This document shows, piece by piece, positions 24,102 to 32,887 of a stretch of 64,000 nt of DNA. The DNA is from Marinococcus sp. PL1-022 (lineage in GTDB: Bacteria; Bacillota; Bacilli; Bacillales; Marinococcaceae). The DNA lies in contig NZ_JAWXCX010000001.1 of assembly GCF_033845285.1 (NCBI RefSeq), positions 1,441,495 through 1,505,494 of the forward strand, given 5' to 3'. The notes beneath the pieces were generated by a model, which did not search any database, was not told where the DNA came from, and saw nothing but the letters and a program-made list of their open reading frames with translations. Each line of letters begins with the position of its first letter. The stretch's first letter is position 1. A program made the translations under genes and the position numbers.

Positions 24102-24524
24102 ATAGCGTGCTCCTTTCCGGTGAAAATTTGGGCTTACGGCCAGCAGGCGTCATAAAATAAATTGAATTATGTAAAAATAAAAGCGGTAGTAAATGCCAGG
24201 GCCTTATTACCTTTATATTTACCAGTATACACTGAAAATAGGGAATTACATCATGAAAAAGTCCTTTAGTATGTACTCACGACTAAATATGCACAAGCAA
24301 TAGTGAGTTTATCAAAATTATGCGTTAATGCATACAATTATTTTATTTGGGAAATCCACATTTTAAAGGGAATACAGGGAGATCATGCGATCGTTAGCTG
24401 TCAAAGGAGACTTCAGCATGTGTAAAAATAATGATACATTTAATAGAGATAAAGGAATAATTTAACAGCAGTATCCTGTGTTAGAAGGAACATAAAAATT
24501 GGAAATTGTAAGGGGGAGAAGAAG
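24102..24524. other. 423 bp divergent intergenic region without a gene
   Basis: AT-rich, with a short inverted repeat TATGC-N6-GCATA at 24319-24334. A TGTGA/TCACA-like pair near 24303 has the wrong spacing. I see no coding frame with a ribosome site. Confidence 0.5.
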
Positions 24525-24932
24525 ATGCCGCCCGAAGCAGCATTCAGTTTAAGAATACTTATCCTGGCCGTGGTCGTAACGATTGCATTGATTGGGACCA
24601 TTCACGGGCTGAGCCGGAGGTGGTATATCAAGCGTAACGACGGTTACAGAGAAAAAAACTATGCAAACAGAAGTCATCTCGTCATTAGATACATCTTTTC
24701 GGGGTTGCTTGTAGCAGGAAGTCTTCTAGTAAATGTCTTTCAGGATTTTTTTGAGCCCTCTATCTTTGTCGTTTTTTTATTGTTTTACGCTTTGTATACG
24801 GCCATAAGCGTGCATATGTGGAAAAAAGAAAGTTATAATCCGGACGATTACCGGTATGAGTGGTTCGTGCAGGGAGGGACGCTGCTTGTGGCAGCCGTTG
24901 GCATCACTGCGGCCCTGCTGATATTGGAGTAG
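24525..24932 (+). CDS. Small four-TM membrane protein, DUF4181-like (paralogue of 11306)
   Basis: 135 residues, four hydrophobic segments, sharing RRWYIKRN after the first segment and WKKESYNPDDYRYE before the last with the protein at 11306-11710. The ribosome site is AAGGGGGAG. Function unknown. Confidence 0.75.
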   Translation: MPPEAAFSLRILILAVVVTIALIGTIHGLSRRWYIKRNDGYREKNYANRSHLVIRYIFSGLLVAGSLLVNVFQDFFEPSIFVVFLLFYALYTAISVHMWKKESYNPDDYRYEWFVQGGTLLVAAVGITAALLILE

Positions 24933-25010
24933 GTAAAAAGCTTAGCAAAATAAAAAAAGAAAGCCCGGCTGCGGCGGTTCCACAGGGGCTTTTCTATCGA
25001 CACGGCTTTT

Positions 25011-25349
25011 TTAAGACTGCTGCTTCTCTGTCCCGAATTTCCGGTCGTATTCCCTTCCGTAATGCCGGCGTGCGTGGAATTCGTGAATGAGCCGGATAGA
25101 CGGGCGAATGAGAAATTGAAAGCTGGCCACGACAAACAGGGTGACCCCGAGGATGCGCCAGGGGCCTTCAAAATAGAAGCAGATGCTGCCGATGAAAAAC
25201 CATAAGCCTAATAGAAAATCGTTAATCGTATAAAGGGTGTTGTAAATTTTTTTGAAAAAAGGAGTGTGGTTTTTCATCCGGCTTTCAATATATTCGTTTC
25301 TGGAACTATAATCCTGGCTGCTTTGATTGGCTGCTTGTTCTGCGTTCAT
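25011..25349 (-). CDS. YrhK-family small membrane protein
   Basis: 112 residues with a hydrophilic first 35 residues, then two membrane segments containing NDFLLGLWFFIGSICFYFE and LFVVASFQFLIRPSIRL. The ND(F/L)LxGxxFxxGSxxF plus Q-L-hRPxIRL pattern is that of the YrhK domain, function unknown. The start at 25349 follows GGGAGGAG; an earlier in-frame ATG overlaps that site. Confidence 0.75.
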   Translation of the reverse strand: MNAEQAANQSSQDYSSRNEYIESRMKNHTPFFKKIYNTLYTINDFLLGLWFFIGSICFYFEGPWRILGVTLFVVASFQFLIRPSIRLIHEFHARRHYGREYDRKFGTEKQQS

Positions 25350-25766
25350 GCTGACTCCTCCCTTCATCTGATTTTTGTAATATCACACATATATATTAAC
25401 GAATGTCGGCAGGTTGAAACGTCATCGGAGCATCGATAGTTTGCTTTCTGGCATTTCACAGGAGACAAAGGGTATGCAGTGCTCGTCATGCAGCCGAAAA
25501 AGTAATAGCCTGATAAGACAGGATTAAAAAACAGTGAGCACCTGCCGGCTTAGCCGGTGGGCGCTTTTTGGTGCGGGAAATGGGAGCTGTACTCAAGCTC
25601 AACCATAGGATGGCTTCAGTCATTATTGCTAACGCGGAATTCATTTTTCCAGGCCTAAATGGTAATTCACATTGAAAAGCGATTAGTCTAAAGCAATTTA
25701 GCGGGAGCCGGAAAAAAGACAAGAGCAAAACCGGGAACGTTAAAGGACGAAAAAGAAGCTGCCGAC
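25350..25766. other. 417 bp intergenic region with an orphan terminator
   Basis: No gene is supported. A plus-strand intrinsic terminator at 25538-25569 has no recognised gene before it. The remainder (25570-25766) shows nothing I can name. Confidence 0.5.
25538..25569 (+). terminator. Orphan plus-strand terminator (possible small RNA end)
   Basis: CCGGC/GCCGG core extended by G-T and C-G pairs to an 11-12 bp stem with one mismatch, followed by five T. Confidence 0.75.
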
Positions 25767-26726
25767 TCAGCCGGCAGCTTCTTCGTTCACGTAGCGGATG
25801 TATTTGGTGAGCGTGAGCATCGACTGCAGCCCGAGCCGGTCCATCAGTTCCTCCGGTGACACGCCGCTTTCGAGCTCGCGCACGATGTAGCTGTTGCGGA
25901 AATGAGTCGCAGAAATCGCGCGTTCGATGCCGGCACGCTTGCGCTCCTCGCGGATCATTTTCTGGATCGCGACCTCGGTTAAATTTTTCGGCTGGTCGTT
26001 TTCATAGCTCCAGCGGTACGTCTGGCGCTGAAAGTCAAACGCGACAAACAGCGGCTCGCCGTCAAAGGACGGGCGCACGGCCTGCGGGATGACGTCGAGG
26101 TAATAGTACAGCTGCTTCTGGAGCTCCTTGGTCAGCTGGAGCGTCCGCGGGTTGCCCTCGGTAATGTCAAGCTCCCTGCGGGTCAGGTGCAGGTGCTCGA
26201 TCCGGATCGAGGCGAGCTCGTGCATGCGGAGCCCGTAGTCGTAAAACAGCTTTAAAATCACGATGTTTCGCGGGGCAAGCATCGGGCGCACGGCCTGCTG
26301 CTTGTCGGACAGCCCGGAATCGGACTCGAGCGTGTCCATGAGCCGCCTCATTTCCTTCGGGGCGATCAGCTCCTCCTCCTTGAGTACGTTCCAGACGCTG
26401 TCATCGACGGGGAGCTCTGCCATCGGGTTGGAGGCGATCCGTTGTGTGTCGCGCAGGAAGCGGAAGTAGCGGACGAGTACGGTCTGGATGCGCTTCAAGG
26501 TCCGGAGCTGGTAGTGGCGCTCCTCGGCCAGAATATGAAAATAGGTGGTAATGTCGTCGGGTTTAACGGCCGCCTCCTCGCCGTCGAGGACGACGTCGAT
26601 GAACCGGTGAAAGTCGGCCAGGTCGTATTCGTAGCGCTTCAGCGTGCTCGGCTTGCGCCCCCGGGACTGCAGGAAGGAAAGAAAGGCCTGCATGCCGTCC
26701 GGAAGGAGCTCGGGTTGCAAATTCAT
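25767..26726 (-). CDS. Tyrosine recombinase-like protein with altered active site
   Basis: A 319-residue protein with the integrase fold. A SAM-like DNA-binding N-domain (about residues 8-100, RKPSTLKRYEYDL) precedes a catalytic-like C-domain (about 115-315). The first Arg is in YDYGLRMHELASI and the nucleophile Tyr in LTKYIRYV. The HxxR box reads ATHFRNSY, with Thr at the His position. The second His (LGH in XerC/D) is Leu in LGLQSM, and the beta-hairpin Lys is not evident. It may be inactive or use altered chemistry. The ATG at 26726 gives correct spacing from AGGAGG. It is divergent from hflX and no attachment site was seen. Confidence 0.78.
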   Translation of the reverse strand: MNLQPELLPDGMQAFLSFLQSRGRKPSTLKRYEYDLADFHRFIDVVLDGEEAAVKPDDITTYFHILAEERHYQLRTLKRIQTVLVRYFRFLRDTQRIASNPMAELPVDDSVWNVLKEEELIAPKEMRRLMDTLESDSGLSDKQQAVRPMLAPRNIVILKLFYDYGLRMHELASIRIEHLHLTRRELDITEGNPRTLQLTKELQKQLYYYLDVIPQAVRPSFDGEPLFVAFDFQRQTYRWSYENDQPKNLTEVAIQKMIREERKRAGIERAISATHFRNSYIVRELESGVSPEELMDRLGLQSMLTLTKYIRYVNEEAAG

Positions 26727-26835
26727 TGTCATTCCTCCTGCTTCGTTTGCCGATTAAGCATCGCGGCTTGTTTGTTTGGCACTTAACCCATATTATAGTA
26801 TGTAGAGGACAGGAAAAACAGGAGGATCTAAACTA

Positions 26836-28125
26836 TTGCAGGATTTTGAGAACCAACAGGTAGATAAAGAACGGGTGGTACTGGTTGCCGTCCACAAGGA
26901 TGATACCGATGAAGCGACGTTTGAAGCGTCCCTCACCGAGCTTGAACAGCTGGTGGAGACGGCGGGAGGCACGGTCACGGCCGTACTGACGCAGAGCAGG
27001 CGTTCGCTTGATTCGAAGACGTACGTCGGGAAAGGCAAGCTCGAGGAAGCGGTGGCGACCGCCGAAGAGCAGGAAGCGGATCTTTTGATCTTTAACGATG
27101 AGCTCTCGCCCGGCCAGATTTCCACGATTACAAACCAGACCGGCTTGTACATCATTGACCGCACGCAGCTGATACTCGATATTTTCGCCGGCCGTGCGGC
27201 GTCGAATGAAGGGAAAATGCAGGTGGAGCTCGCGCAGCTGAACTACATGCTGCCGCGCCTCCGCGGGCAGGGCGAATCCCTGTCCCGGCTCGGCGGCGGG
27301 ATCGGCACACGCGGACCCGGGGAAACGAAGCTTGAGACCGACCGGCGCCATATTCAGAAGCGGATGGATGACGTACGTAAAAAGCTCAAGCAGGTGAAAA
27401 ACCGGCGCGAGCAGTACCGCGAACGGCGCAAGGAAAAGAACGTGCTGCAGTTTGCGCTCGTCGGCTACACGAACGCCGGCAAATCCACGATTTTAAATGC
27501 GCTCACCGAAGCGGACACGCTCGAGGAGAACGCGCTGTTTGCCACGCTTGACCCGCTGACGCGCCGGGTGGAGCTTCCATCGGGTCTTGAAGTGCTCGTC
27601 ACCGATACGGTCGGGTTTATTCAGGACCTGCCGACGTCACTGATTGCAGCGTTCCAGGCGACTCTGGAAGAAGTAAAGGAAGCAGACGTACTGCTTCATG
27701 TGATTGACGGCTCGCACCCGCGGGCTGACGAGCAGGCCTCCACAGTGCGCGGGCTGTTAAAGGAGCTCGAAGCAAGCCACATTCCGGCGCTTACGGTCGT
27801 TAACAAGCGCGACGCCGTCGAAGACGGACCGGTCGTAGCGGCAGACAAGCCGTCGATTTCCATCTCGGCCCGCAAGGACGAGGACGTGGAGCTGTTGCGG
27901 GAGTCGATGGAAAGCGTGCTGCTTGAGCAGCTGCAGCCGTACCATGTGGAAATTCCGCTTGCCGACGGCCATATCATGCAGCGGTTCAAGCATGAAACCC
28001 TCGTGCGCGAGGAAACGCTTGATGAAGAAAACGAAAGTTGGATTCTGTCCGGATATGTGCAGAGCGACCAGGCGATCCACCGGGAGATCAAGCAGTATGC
28101 TAAAGGAGATGCGGGGGCGAAATGA
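26836..28125 (+). CDS. hflX: HflX, ribosome-associated GTPase
   Basis: A 429-residue GTPase that splits or rescues ribosomes under stress. The N-terminal HflX domain (about residues 15-195) has LDSKTYVGKGKLEE, the glycine-rich RLGGGIGTRGPGETKLE, and a coiled linker. The G domain has GYTNAGKSTILNAL, DTVGFIQDLP and NKRD. The start is TTG at 26836, nine bases after GGAGGA. It is followed with a four-base overlap by ynbB, then glnR and glnA, the B. subtilis ynbA-ynbB-glnRA order. Confidence 0.95.
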   Translation: MQDFENQQVDKERVVLVAVHKDDTDEATFEASLTELEQLVETAGGTVTAVLTQSRRSLDSKTYVGKGKLEEAVATAEEQEADLLIFNDELSPGQISTITNQTGLYIIDRTQLILDIFAGRAASNEGKMQVELAQLNYMLPRLRGQGESLSRLGGGIGTRGPGETKLETDRRHIQKRMDDVRKKLKQVKNRREQYRERRKEKNVLQFALVGYTNAGKSTILNALTEADTLEENALFATLDPLTRRVELPSGLEVLVTDTVGFIQDLPTSLIAAFQATLEEVKEADVLLHVIDGSHPRADEQASTVRGLLKELEASHIPALTVVNKRDAVEDGPVVAADKPSISISARKDEDVELLRESMESVLLEQLQPYHVEIPLADGHIMQRFKHETLVREETLDEENESWILSGYVQSDQAIHREIKQYAKGDAGAK

Positions 28126-29354
28126 CACGCGATATGTTGGAACAAAAGCAGGTGCAGCAGGCCGAGCGCCGGATTGCGCCGCAGCTCGAAGCGATTGCGG
28201 AACGCGAGCTAGTGAACCAGCAGCGAATGCTCGACATTTTCCGGAAGCACAACGTGTCGGCGTTTCATTTCCAGCACTCCACCGGCTACGGCTATGATGA
28301 TACCGGGCGCGAGGTGCTGGACCGGGTGTATGCCGATGTGTTCGGCACCGAGGCGGCCATGGTGCGCCAGCAGTTTATTTCCGGGACGCATGCGATCAGC
28401 ACGGCGCTGTTTGCGGCGCTCCGTCCGAGCGGACGGCTGTTGTATGCCACCGGCACGCCGTACGACACGCTGAACACGGTGATCGGCCTCGACGGCAGCG
28501 AAGCAGGGACGATGAACGAATGGGGCATCGGCTGCGACGTGGTGCCGCTTGCCGGCGGCCGCGTGGATATGGGAGCCGTGCATGAGGCGGTCACGCCGGA
28601 CACACAGGTAATTGCGTTTCAGCGCTCGCGCGGCTACGACGATCGTCCGTCGATCGGCCTGGACGAAATGAAGGAGTACATGGCGGAGCTGAAACAGGCA
28701 TATCCCCACATCGTGCTGTTTGTGGACAACTGCTACGGAGAGTTCGTGGAAACGACCGAGCCGGGCCATATCGGAGCGGATCTGATGGCGGGCTCGCTCA
28801 TTAAAAACCCGGGCGGCGGCATTACCCGCACCGGCGGCTACATTGCCGGCCGGAACGACCTGATTGAAAGGGCGGGGGCAGGCTTTGCCGCGCCCGGCAT
28901 CGGCCTGGAAGGCGGTGCGACGCTCGGCATGCTCCAGGAAATGTTTCAGGGGCTGTTTCTCGCGCCGCACGTCGTGGCGGAAGCCCACAAGGGAGCGGTG
29001 CTGACCGCGGCGCTGATGGAGGACGCCGGGCTGCAGGCATCACCGGCGTCCGGGGAGGAGCGGACCGATCTGATCCAGTCCGTGCAGTTTGGCGACCGGG
29101 ACAAAATGATCCGGTTCTGCCAGGCGGTGCAGATGTATTCCCCGGTGGACTCCGGCGTTACACCTCAGCCGAGCCCAATGCCCGGCTACAACGATGACGT
29201 GATCATGGCTGCCGGCGCTTTCATCCAGGGCTCAAGCATCGAGCTTTCCGCCGATGGGCCGATCCGGCCGCCGTATACAGCCTTCGTGCAGGGCGGATTA
29301 ACGTATGCGCACGTGAAAATTGCCGTTAGCGAAGCGTTAAAGGCGATACAATAA
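28122..29354 (+). CDS. ynbB: PLP-dependent methionine gamma-lyase family protein (YnbB)
   Basis: A 410-residue fold-type I PLP enzyme of the YnbB/aluminum-resistance family. The cofactor Lys is in AGSLIKNPGGGI (about residue 230). FQHSTGYGYDD near the N-terminus, QFISGTHAIS and VDNCYGEFVE are family features. Its physiological substrate in Bacillus is not settled; cystathionine or methionine lyase-like activity is the usual annotation. The ATG overlaps the hflX stop by four bases (ATGA). Terminator at 29367. Confidence 0.92.
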   Translation: MTRDMLEQKQVQQAERRIAPQLEAIAERELVNQQRMLDIFRKHNVSAFHFQHSTGYGYDDTGREVLDRVYADVFGTEAAMVRQQFISGTHAISTALFAALRPSGRLLYATGTPYDTLNTVIGLDGSEAGTMNEWGIGCDVVPLAGGRVDMGAVHEAVTPDTQVIAFQRSRGYDDRPSIGLDEMKEYMAELKQAYPHIVLFVDNCYGEFVETTEPGHIGADLMAGSLIKNPGGGITRTGGYIAGRNDLIERAGAGFAAPGIGLEGGATLGMLQEMFQGLFLAPHVVAEAHKGAVLTAALMEDAGLQASPASGEERTDLIQSVQFGDRDKMIRFCQAVQMYSPVDSGVTPQPSPMPGYNDDVIMAAGAFIQGSSIELSADGPIRPPYTAFVQGGLTYAHVKIAVSEALKAIQ

Positions 29355-29366
29355 CCGACAGAAGGG

Positions 29367-29396
29367 CAGGTCCTCCGAAAGAGGGCCTGTTTTTTC
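29367..29396 (+). terminator. Terminator of hflX-ynbB
   Basis: CAGG-T-CCTC/GAGG-G-CCTG stem with CGAAA loop and six T. Confidence 0.92.
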
Positions 29397-29457
29397 TGTA
29401 CATTTGACGGGGAATAAGCGAAAATAGAAAAGAGACAATAAGTTCTGAAAATTTTGA

Positions 29458-29474
29458 TGTAAAAATAGCTTACA
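29458..29474. promoter_or_regulatory. GlnR/TnrA box 1
   Basis: TGTAAAAATAGCTTACA fits TGTNAN7TNACA perfectly, upstream of the glnR promoter. Confidence 0.92.
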
Positions 29475-29479
29475 TGAAC

Positions 29480-29508
29480 TTGACGGAAAAGCTTACATCA
29501 TGTAGGAT
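29480..29508 (+). promoter_or_regulatory. glnRA promoter with GlnR box 2 over the -35
   Basis: The -35 is TTGACG (29480-29485) and the -10 TAGGAT (29503-29508), with a 17-base spacer. A second GlnR site, TGACGGAAAAGCTTACA (29481-29497), overlaps the -35, as in the autoregulated B. subtilis glnRA operon. Confidence 0.88.
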
Positions 29509-29540
29509 ATACTTAGTTTCAATGAAAGGGGGCGTAACGC

Positions 29541-29936
29541 ATGAATGATCATGTACGCCGGAATACCCCTTTATTTCCGATTGGTATCGTCCAGAAGCTG
29601 ACGGAGCTCACCCCAAGGCAGATTCGCTACTACGAAGAACACGGCCTGGTGTTTCCGACACGGACCGAAGGCAACCAGCGGTTGTTTTCCTTCCGCGATG
29701 TGGATCGTCTGCTTGAAATCAAAGCGATGATGGAGCGGGGCGTGAACCTTTCAGGCATCAAGGAAATCTATGAATTAAAAACGTATTCAGAGGAACCAAA
29801 GCAGCCCTCTGCACCAAGAAATCATGATATGACCGACCGTGAACTGCGCAGGCACCTCCGCAAGGAAGTGATGATGGCAGGCAAATATTCGCGTCCGTCC
29901 ATGATTCAGGGACAGCTGTCGCGGTTTTTCGACTAA
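29541..29936 (+). CDS. glnR: GlnR, MerR-family nitrogen repressor
   Basis: A 131-residue regulator. The MerR winged helix (about residues 15-80) contains TPRQIRYYEEHGLV and the wing residues following. The C-terminal tail (ELRRHLRKEVMMAG...QGQLSRFF) is the segment through which feedback-inhibited glutamine synthetase activates GlnR in B. subtilis. It represses glnRA in nitrogen excess. The two sites at 29458 and 29481 are its expected autoregulatory operators. The ATG follows AAAGGGGGCG. Confidence 0.95.
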   Translation: MNDHVRRNTPLFPIGIVQKLTELTPRQIRYYEEHGLVFPTRTEGNQRLFSFRDVDRLLEIKAMMERGVNLSGIKEIYELKTYSEEPKQPSAPRNHDMTDRELRRHLRKEVMMAGKYSRPSMIQGQLSRFFD

Positions 29937-30024
29937 CAGCAGGATTAACTTTTTTCCGGCTGCGGCCGGGGAAAAGATCTAATAATTCACTATTCTAGTT
30001 TTTTAGAGAGGAGTCACAATTAAC

Positions 30025-31371
30025 ATGGCAAACACGAAAAAAGACATTTTAAAGTTTGCAGAAGAGGAAAACGTTAAGTTTATCCGCCTTCAGTTTACTG
30101 ACTTGCAAGGAATTATTAAAAACGTAGAGATTCCGATGGACCAGCTTGATAAAGCACTGGACAACCTGATGATGTTCGACGGTTCTTCCATCGAAGGATT
30201 TGTACGTATTGAAGAATCCGATATGTACCTCTATCCGGATCTTGATACCTGGATCGTCTTCCCATGGACGCCGGAAAAGGGCAAAGTCGCACGTTTAATT
30301 TGTGACATATATGAGCCGGGCAAGCCTGGCGAAGAGCCAACGCCATTTGAGGGTGACCCGCGCGGTATTTTGAAGCGTGTACTTAAAGAAGCAGAGAAAT
30401 TAGGCTTCTCCGCCTTCAATATCGGACCAGAGCCTGAGTTCTTCCTTTTCAAAAACGATGAAAAAGGCGAGCCGACCACAACCCTGAACGACAAGGGCGG
30501 TTACTTTGACCTTGCGCCGACAGACCTCGGCGAAAACTGCCGCCGCGACATCGTGCTTGAGCTTGAAGACATGGGATTTGAAATCGAAGCCTCCCACCAC
30601 GAAGTGGCGCCGGGACAGCACGAAATCGACTTCAAATACGCAGACGCCATCACGGCCTGCGACAACATCCAGACGTTTAAGCTCGTTGTTAAAACGATCG
30701 CACGTAAGCACGGCCTGCACGCCACCTTTATGCCAAAGCCATTGTTCGGCGTAAACGGCTCCGGCATGCACTGCAACATGTCACTGTTCAAAGGCAAAGA
30801 GAACGCGTTCTACGACAAGAAGACCGATTCTCAGCTGAGCACAACGGCTATGCAGTTCCTCGCAGGTACACTCGAGCACGCGAAGGCGTTCACGGCGCTG
30901 ACGAACCCAATCGTCAACTCCTACAAGCGTCTTGTGCCAGGCTACGAAGCACCAGTATACGTAGCATGGTCCCTGCGTAACCGCAGCCCGCTCGTACGTA
31001 TTCCGTCTTCCCGTGGTATGAGCACGCGTATCGAAACGCGCAGCCCGGACCCATCAGCTAACCCGTACCTTGCCATCGCAGCAATGCTTGCTTCCGGCCT
31101 GGACGGCGTCAAGCGGAAGCTCGAGGCTCCAGAGCCGACAGACCGCAACATCTACGTGATGGAAAAAGCAGAACGCGAAGAACTCGGCATCGAGGACCTG
31201 CCGGCGGACTTGAACGAAGCGCTTCAGCACCTGCTGAACGACGAAGTTCTTGTTAACGCCATCGGCCCGCACGCCATCGAGCACTTCGCCGAAGCAAAAG
31301 AAATCGAGTGGGACATGTTCCGCAGCCAGGTACACCCTTGGGAACGCGAACAGTTCCTGTCCACGTACTAA
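30025..31371 (+). CDS. glnA: Glutamine synthetase, type I
   Basis: A 448-residue GSI-alpha enzyme making glutamine from glutamate, ammonia and ATP. Motifs visible are [15 protein letters not shown] (N-terminal beta-grasp/latch), GPEPEFFLF, the ATP site around [23 protein letters not shown] and the glutamate-binding [30 protein letters not shown] region. It also tethers to GlnR/TnrA to report nitrogen excess. The ribosome site is GAGAGGAG. A terminator is at 31379. Confidence 0.97.
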   Translation: MANTKKDILKFAEEENVKFIRLQFTDLQGIIKNVEIPMDQLDKALDNLMMFDGSSIEGFVRIEESDMYLYPDLDTWIVFPWTPEKGKVARLICDIYEPGKPGEEPTPFEGDPRGILKRVLKEAEKLGFSAFNIGPEPEFFLFKNDEKGEPTTTLNDKGGYFDLAPTDLGENCRRDIVLELEDMGFEIEASHHEVAPGQHEIDFKYADAITACDNIQTFKLVVKTIARKHGLHATFMPKPLFGVNGSGMHCNMSLFKGKENAFYDKKTDSQLSTTAMQFLAGTLEHAKAFTALTNPIVNSYKRLVPGYEAPVYVAWSLRNRSPLVRIPSSRGMSTRIETRSPDPSANPYLAIAAMLASGLDGVKRKLEAPEPTDRNIYVMEKAEREELGIEDLPADLNEALQHLLNDEVLVNAIGPHAIEHFAEAKEIEWDMFRSQVHPWEREQFLSTY

Positions 31372-31378
31372 AATAGAG

Positions 31379-31413
31379 AAAACCCTTCAGCCGCAATGGC
31401 TGGAGGGTTTTTT
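31379..31413 (+). terminator. Terminator of glnRA
   Basis: A 12-pair stem, AACCCTTCAGCC/GGCTGGAGGGTT with one G-T, and seven T. Confidence 0.92.
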
Positions 31414-31516
31414 TGTGTTTTGGCGTATATTTTCATTTCATAGGAGGTGCCCTAATTACAAAATACAAGAAACATTATTCTTTGCATCTTAAAAAAGTCT
31501 TGAACATAGTAGTTCC

Positions 31517-32287
31517 TTAATACACTAACGACTGACTGCCTTTAGCTTTGAAACCTTGAATAATATATTCTTCTGAACTAGTGGCTACTACTACATGTAA
31601 ATCGTAATAATTATACAATTCTCCAAGATTATTTTTATCAGGACTCTCTAAGTCTTCGTTTCCGTAAATACTGGCTCCCGAAGATAAAGAACGTATAAAA
31701 GAATCAGCTAAATCTTTAGCGTAGTCTTCATTGGTCGCACTTTCTACTACTATAGCTAAGCTAATAGTTTTACTGTCTTCATCAAACGCAGCGTGAACAT
31801 CTTTTACGCCTTCATAATCAAGCATGATACCGTAAGAATGGTCAAGCACATAGTCGTTAATCATTTCTGAGGAACTTTTATCACTATTTTCTTGTTTCTT
31901 TTCTTTCTCTTTAGCGGCCTGTTTCTCAGCTGCTTCTTGTTCCTTAACTTTTTGTTCTTCCTGTTCCTTTTCTTCTTTAGCTTTCTGTTCTTCCTCTCGA
32001 GCTTTTTGCTTTTCAGTTTCTTCTATTTCTTTAGCAGCTTGTTCTTCTGCTTTCTCTTGTTCTTTGGCTTCTTGGACTTTGCGTTCTTCTTCAGCCTCGA
32101 CTTTTTCTGCTTCAATGGCTTCTTCACTAGCGTTTTCTTCTAAGGTAGGAGCAGGTTCATCTACAAAAATAACACCGACAATGTTAAAAAGAAGAAAAAG
32201 GTAAAAAGCAGAAGCTAATGTAGCTTTCCACTTTGAGCCTGAGCGATAGCCAAGGATGCGCCGATACCACTTTCTTTTCTCCTGCAT
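31517..32287 (-). CDS. Membrane-anchored coiled-coil protein, shared-anchor family member A
   Basis: 256 residues. The N-terminal anchor is KRKWYRRILGYRSGSKWK followed by a membrane segment (about residues 24-42). Then comes a highly charged Glu/Lys/Ala/Gln coiled coil (about 50-145), and a compact C-terminal domain (about 150-256) of unrecognised family ending in YIIQGFKAKGSQS. The anchor matches the starts of the proteins at 40451 and 45800. Even the upstream sequence (AGGCAAC, then AGGGGGGAGTT and ATGCAG) matches that of 45800, so part of the gene was duplicated. The coiled coil should project from the cell surface. Function unknown. Confidence 0.75.
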   Translation of the reverse strand: MQEKRKWYRRILGYRSGSKWKATLASAFYLFLLFNIVGVIFVDEPAPTLEENASEEAIEAEKVEAEEERKVQEAKEQEKAEEQAAKEIEETEKQKAREEEQKAKEEKEQEEQKVKEQEAAEKQAAKEKEKKQENSDKSSSEMINDYVLDHSYGIMLDYEGVKDVHAAFDEDSKTISLAIVVESATNEDYAKDLADSFIRSLSSGASIYGNEDLESPDKNNLGELYNYYDLHVVVATSSEEYIIQGFKAKGSQSLVY

Positions 32288-32571
32288 AGAACTCCCCCCT
32301 GAGTTTGTTGCCTATATCTAATTATACCTAGGATTAAAGCAATGTAGTTATAATTATTATGCCGTTTTTCTTTTTTTATTTAAGTCAATTTGAATTTCGT
32401 CATTACCAGGGTAATATGTGAGGTTTACGCCACTTCAATTCGAGTGTGGCATTACTTGAACGATATCTAAGAACTAGGAGGAGCTAGTTTATTTATTATT
32501 GGGACCGGCATTAAGCAGGATGAATATTAGAAAAGAAATTACTGGAACAATGCGGAAATTTACTCAATGGA

Positions 32572-32655
32572 ATGTTGATCACCGTAATATTTACGGTACT
32601 ACTAGTCACTGTCGCAGAATTAGGATGGAAAGCGGTTCAGTGGGCGTGGAGCTGA
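32572..32655 (+). pseudogene. Relic of a short TM-peptide gene (copy 1)
   Basis: 27 codons encode a single hydrophobic segment (MLITVIFTVLLV) ending GWKAVQWAWS. The matching segment in copy 2 (35576-35631) is the 3' end of a longer open frame ending GLGWKVIE. The N-terminus here has been lost by frameshift (an upstream frame reads WNNAEIY). Probably a remnant of a phage small membrane protein. Confidence 0.4.
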
Positions 32656-32887
32656 AACACAAGCAAAGGGACGGTATCATGGGCGAATGCATGAAAGGAA
32701 TTAAATAAGATAAAATCACAGTGAAACTAAATTTTGATATACTTAGGACAGAAGAACCAGTCGTCCTGGTGGTGTCTGAGGGATGCGTTCGTTGCGTTCT
32801 TTTACCGGCCATGGGGAGACGAAGATTGTGACGCAGTAGGGTAAAGTGAAGCGGGTGAAAAGGGACGAGGGAGGGGGGAGAGTTTTG
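32583..32887 (+). repeat. 305 bp duplicated 5' segment, copy 1
   Basis: Aligns end to end with 35576-35880 (also 305 bp). The longest identical run I see is 40 bases (32725-32764 = 35718-35757). It begins in a small TM-protein relic, continues through an XtrA-like relic and ends at the start codon region of the downstream gene (GGGGGGAGAGTTTTG). It precedes an unrelated AT-rich gene. Confidence 0.9.
32679..32884 (+). pseudogene. XtrA/YqaO-like phage gene relic (copy 1)
   Basis: Begins at ATG 32679 after AAGGGACGG. Pieces in different frames spell NFDILRTEEPVVLVVSEG, then VRCVLLP, then HGETKIVT and GKVKRVK, the pattern I recall for the small XtrA/YqaO phage family. It is broken by an in-frame stop near the start, a frameshift between LLP and HGET, and a TAG replacing the codon before GKVKRV. 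The function of intact XtrA is not established. Confidence 0.65.

Noticed and set aside
24300-24320. AGTGA-N5-TCAAA as an Fnr site between 24101 and 24525
   Set aside because: Wrong spacing and two mismatched bases.
30400-30797. Minus-strand frames opposite glnA and other backbone genes (also in tkt and hflX)
   Set aside because: Codon-bias shadows without start signals.
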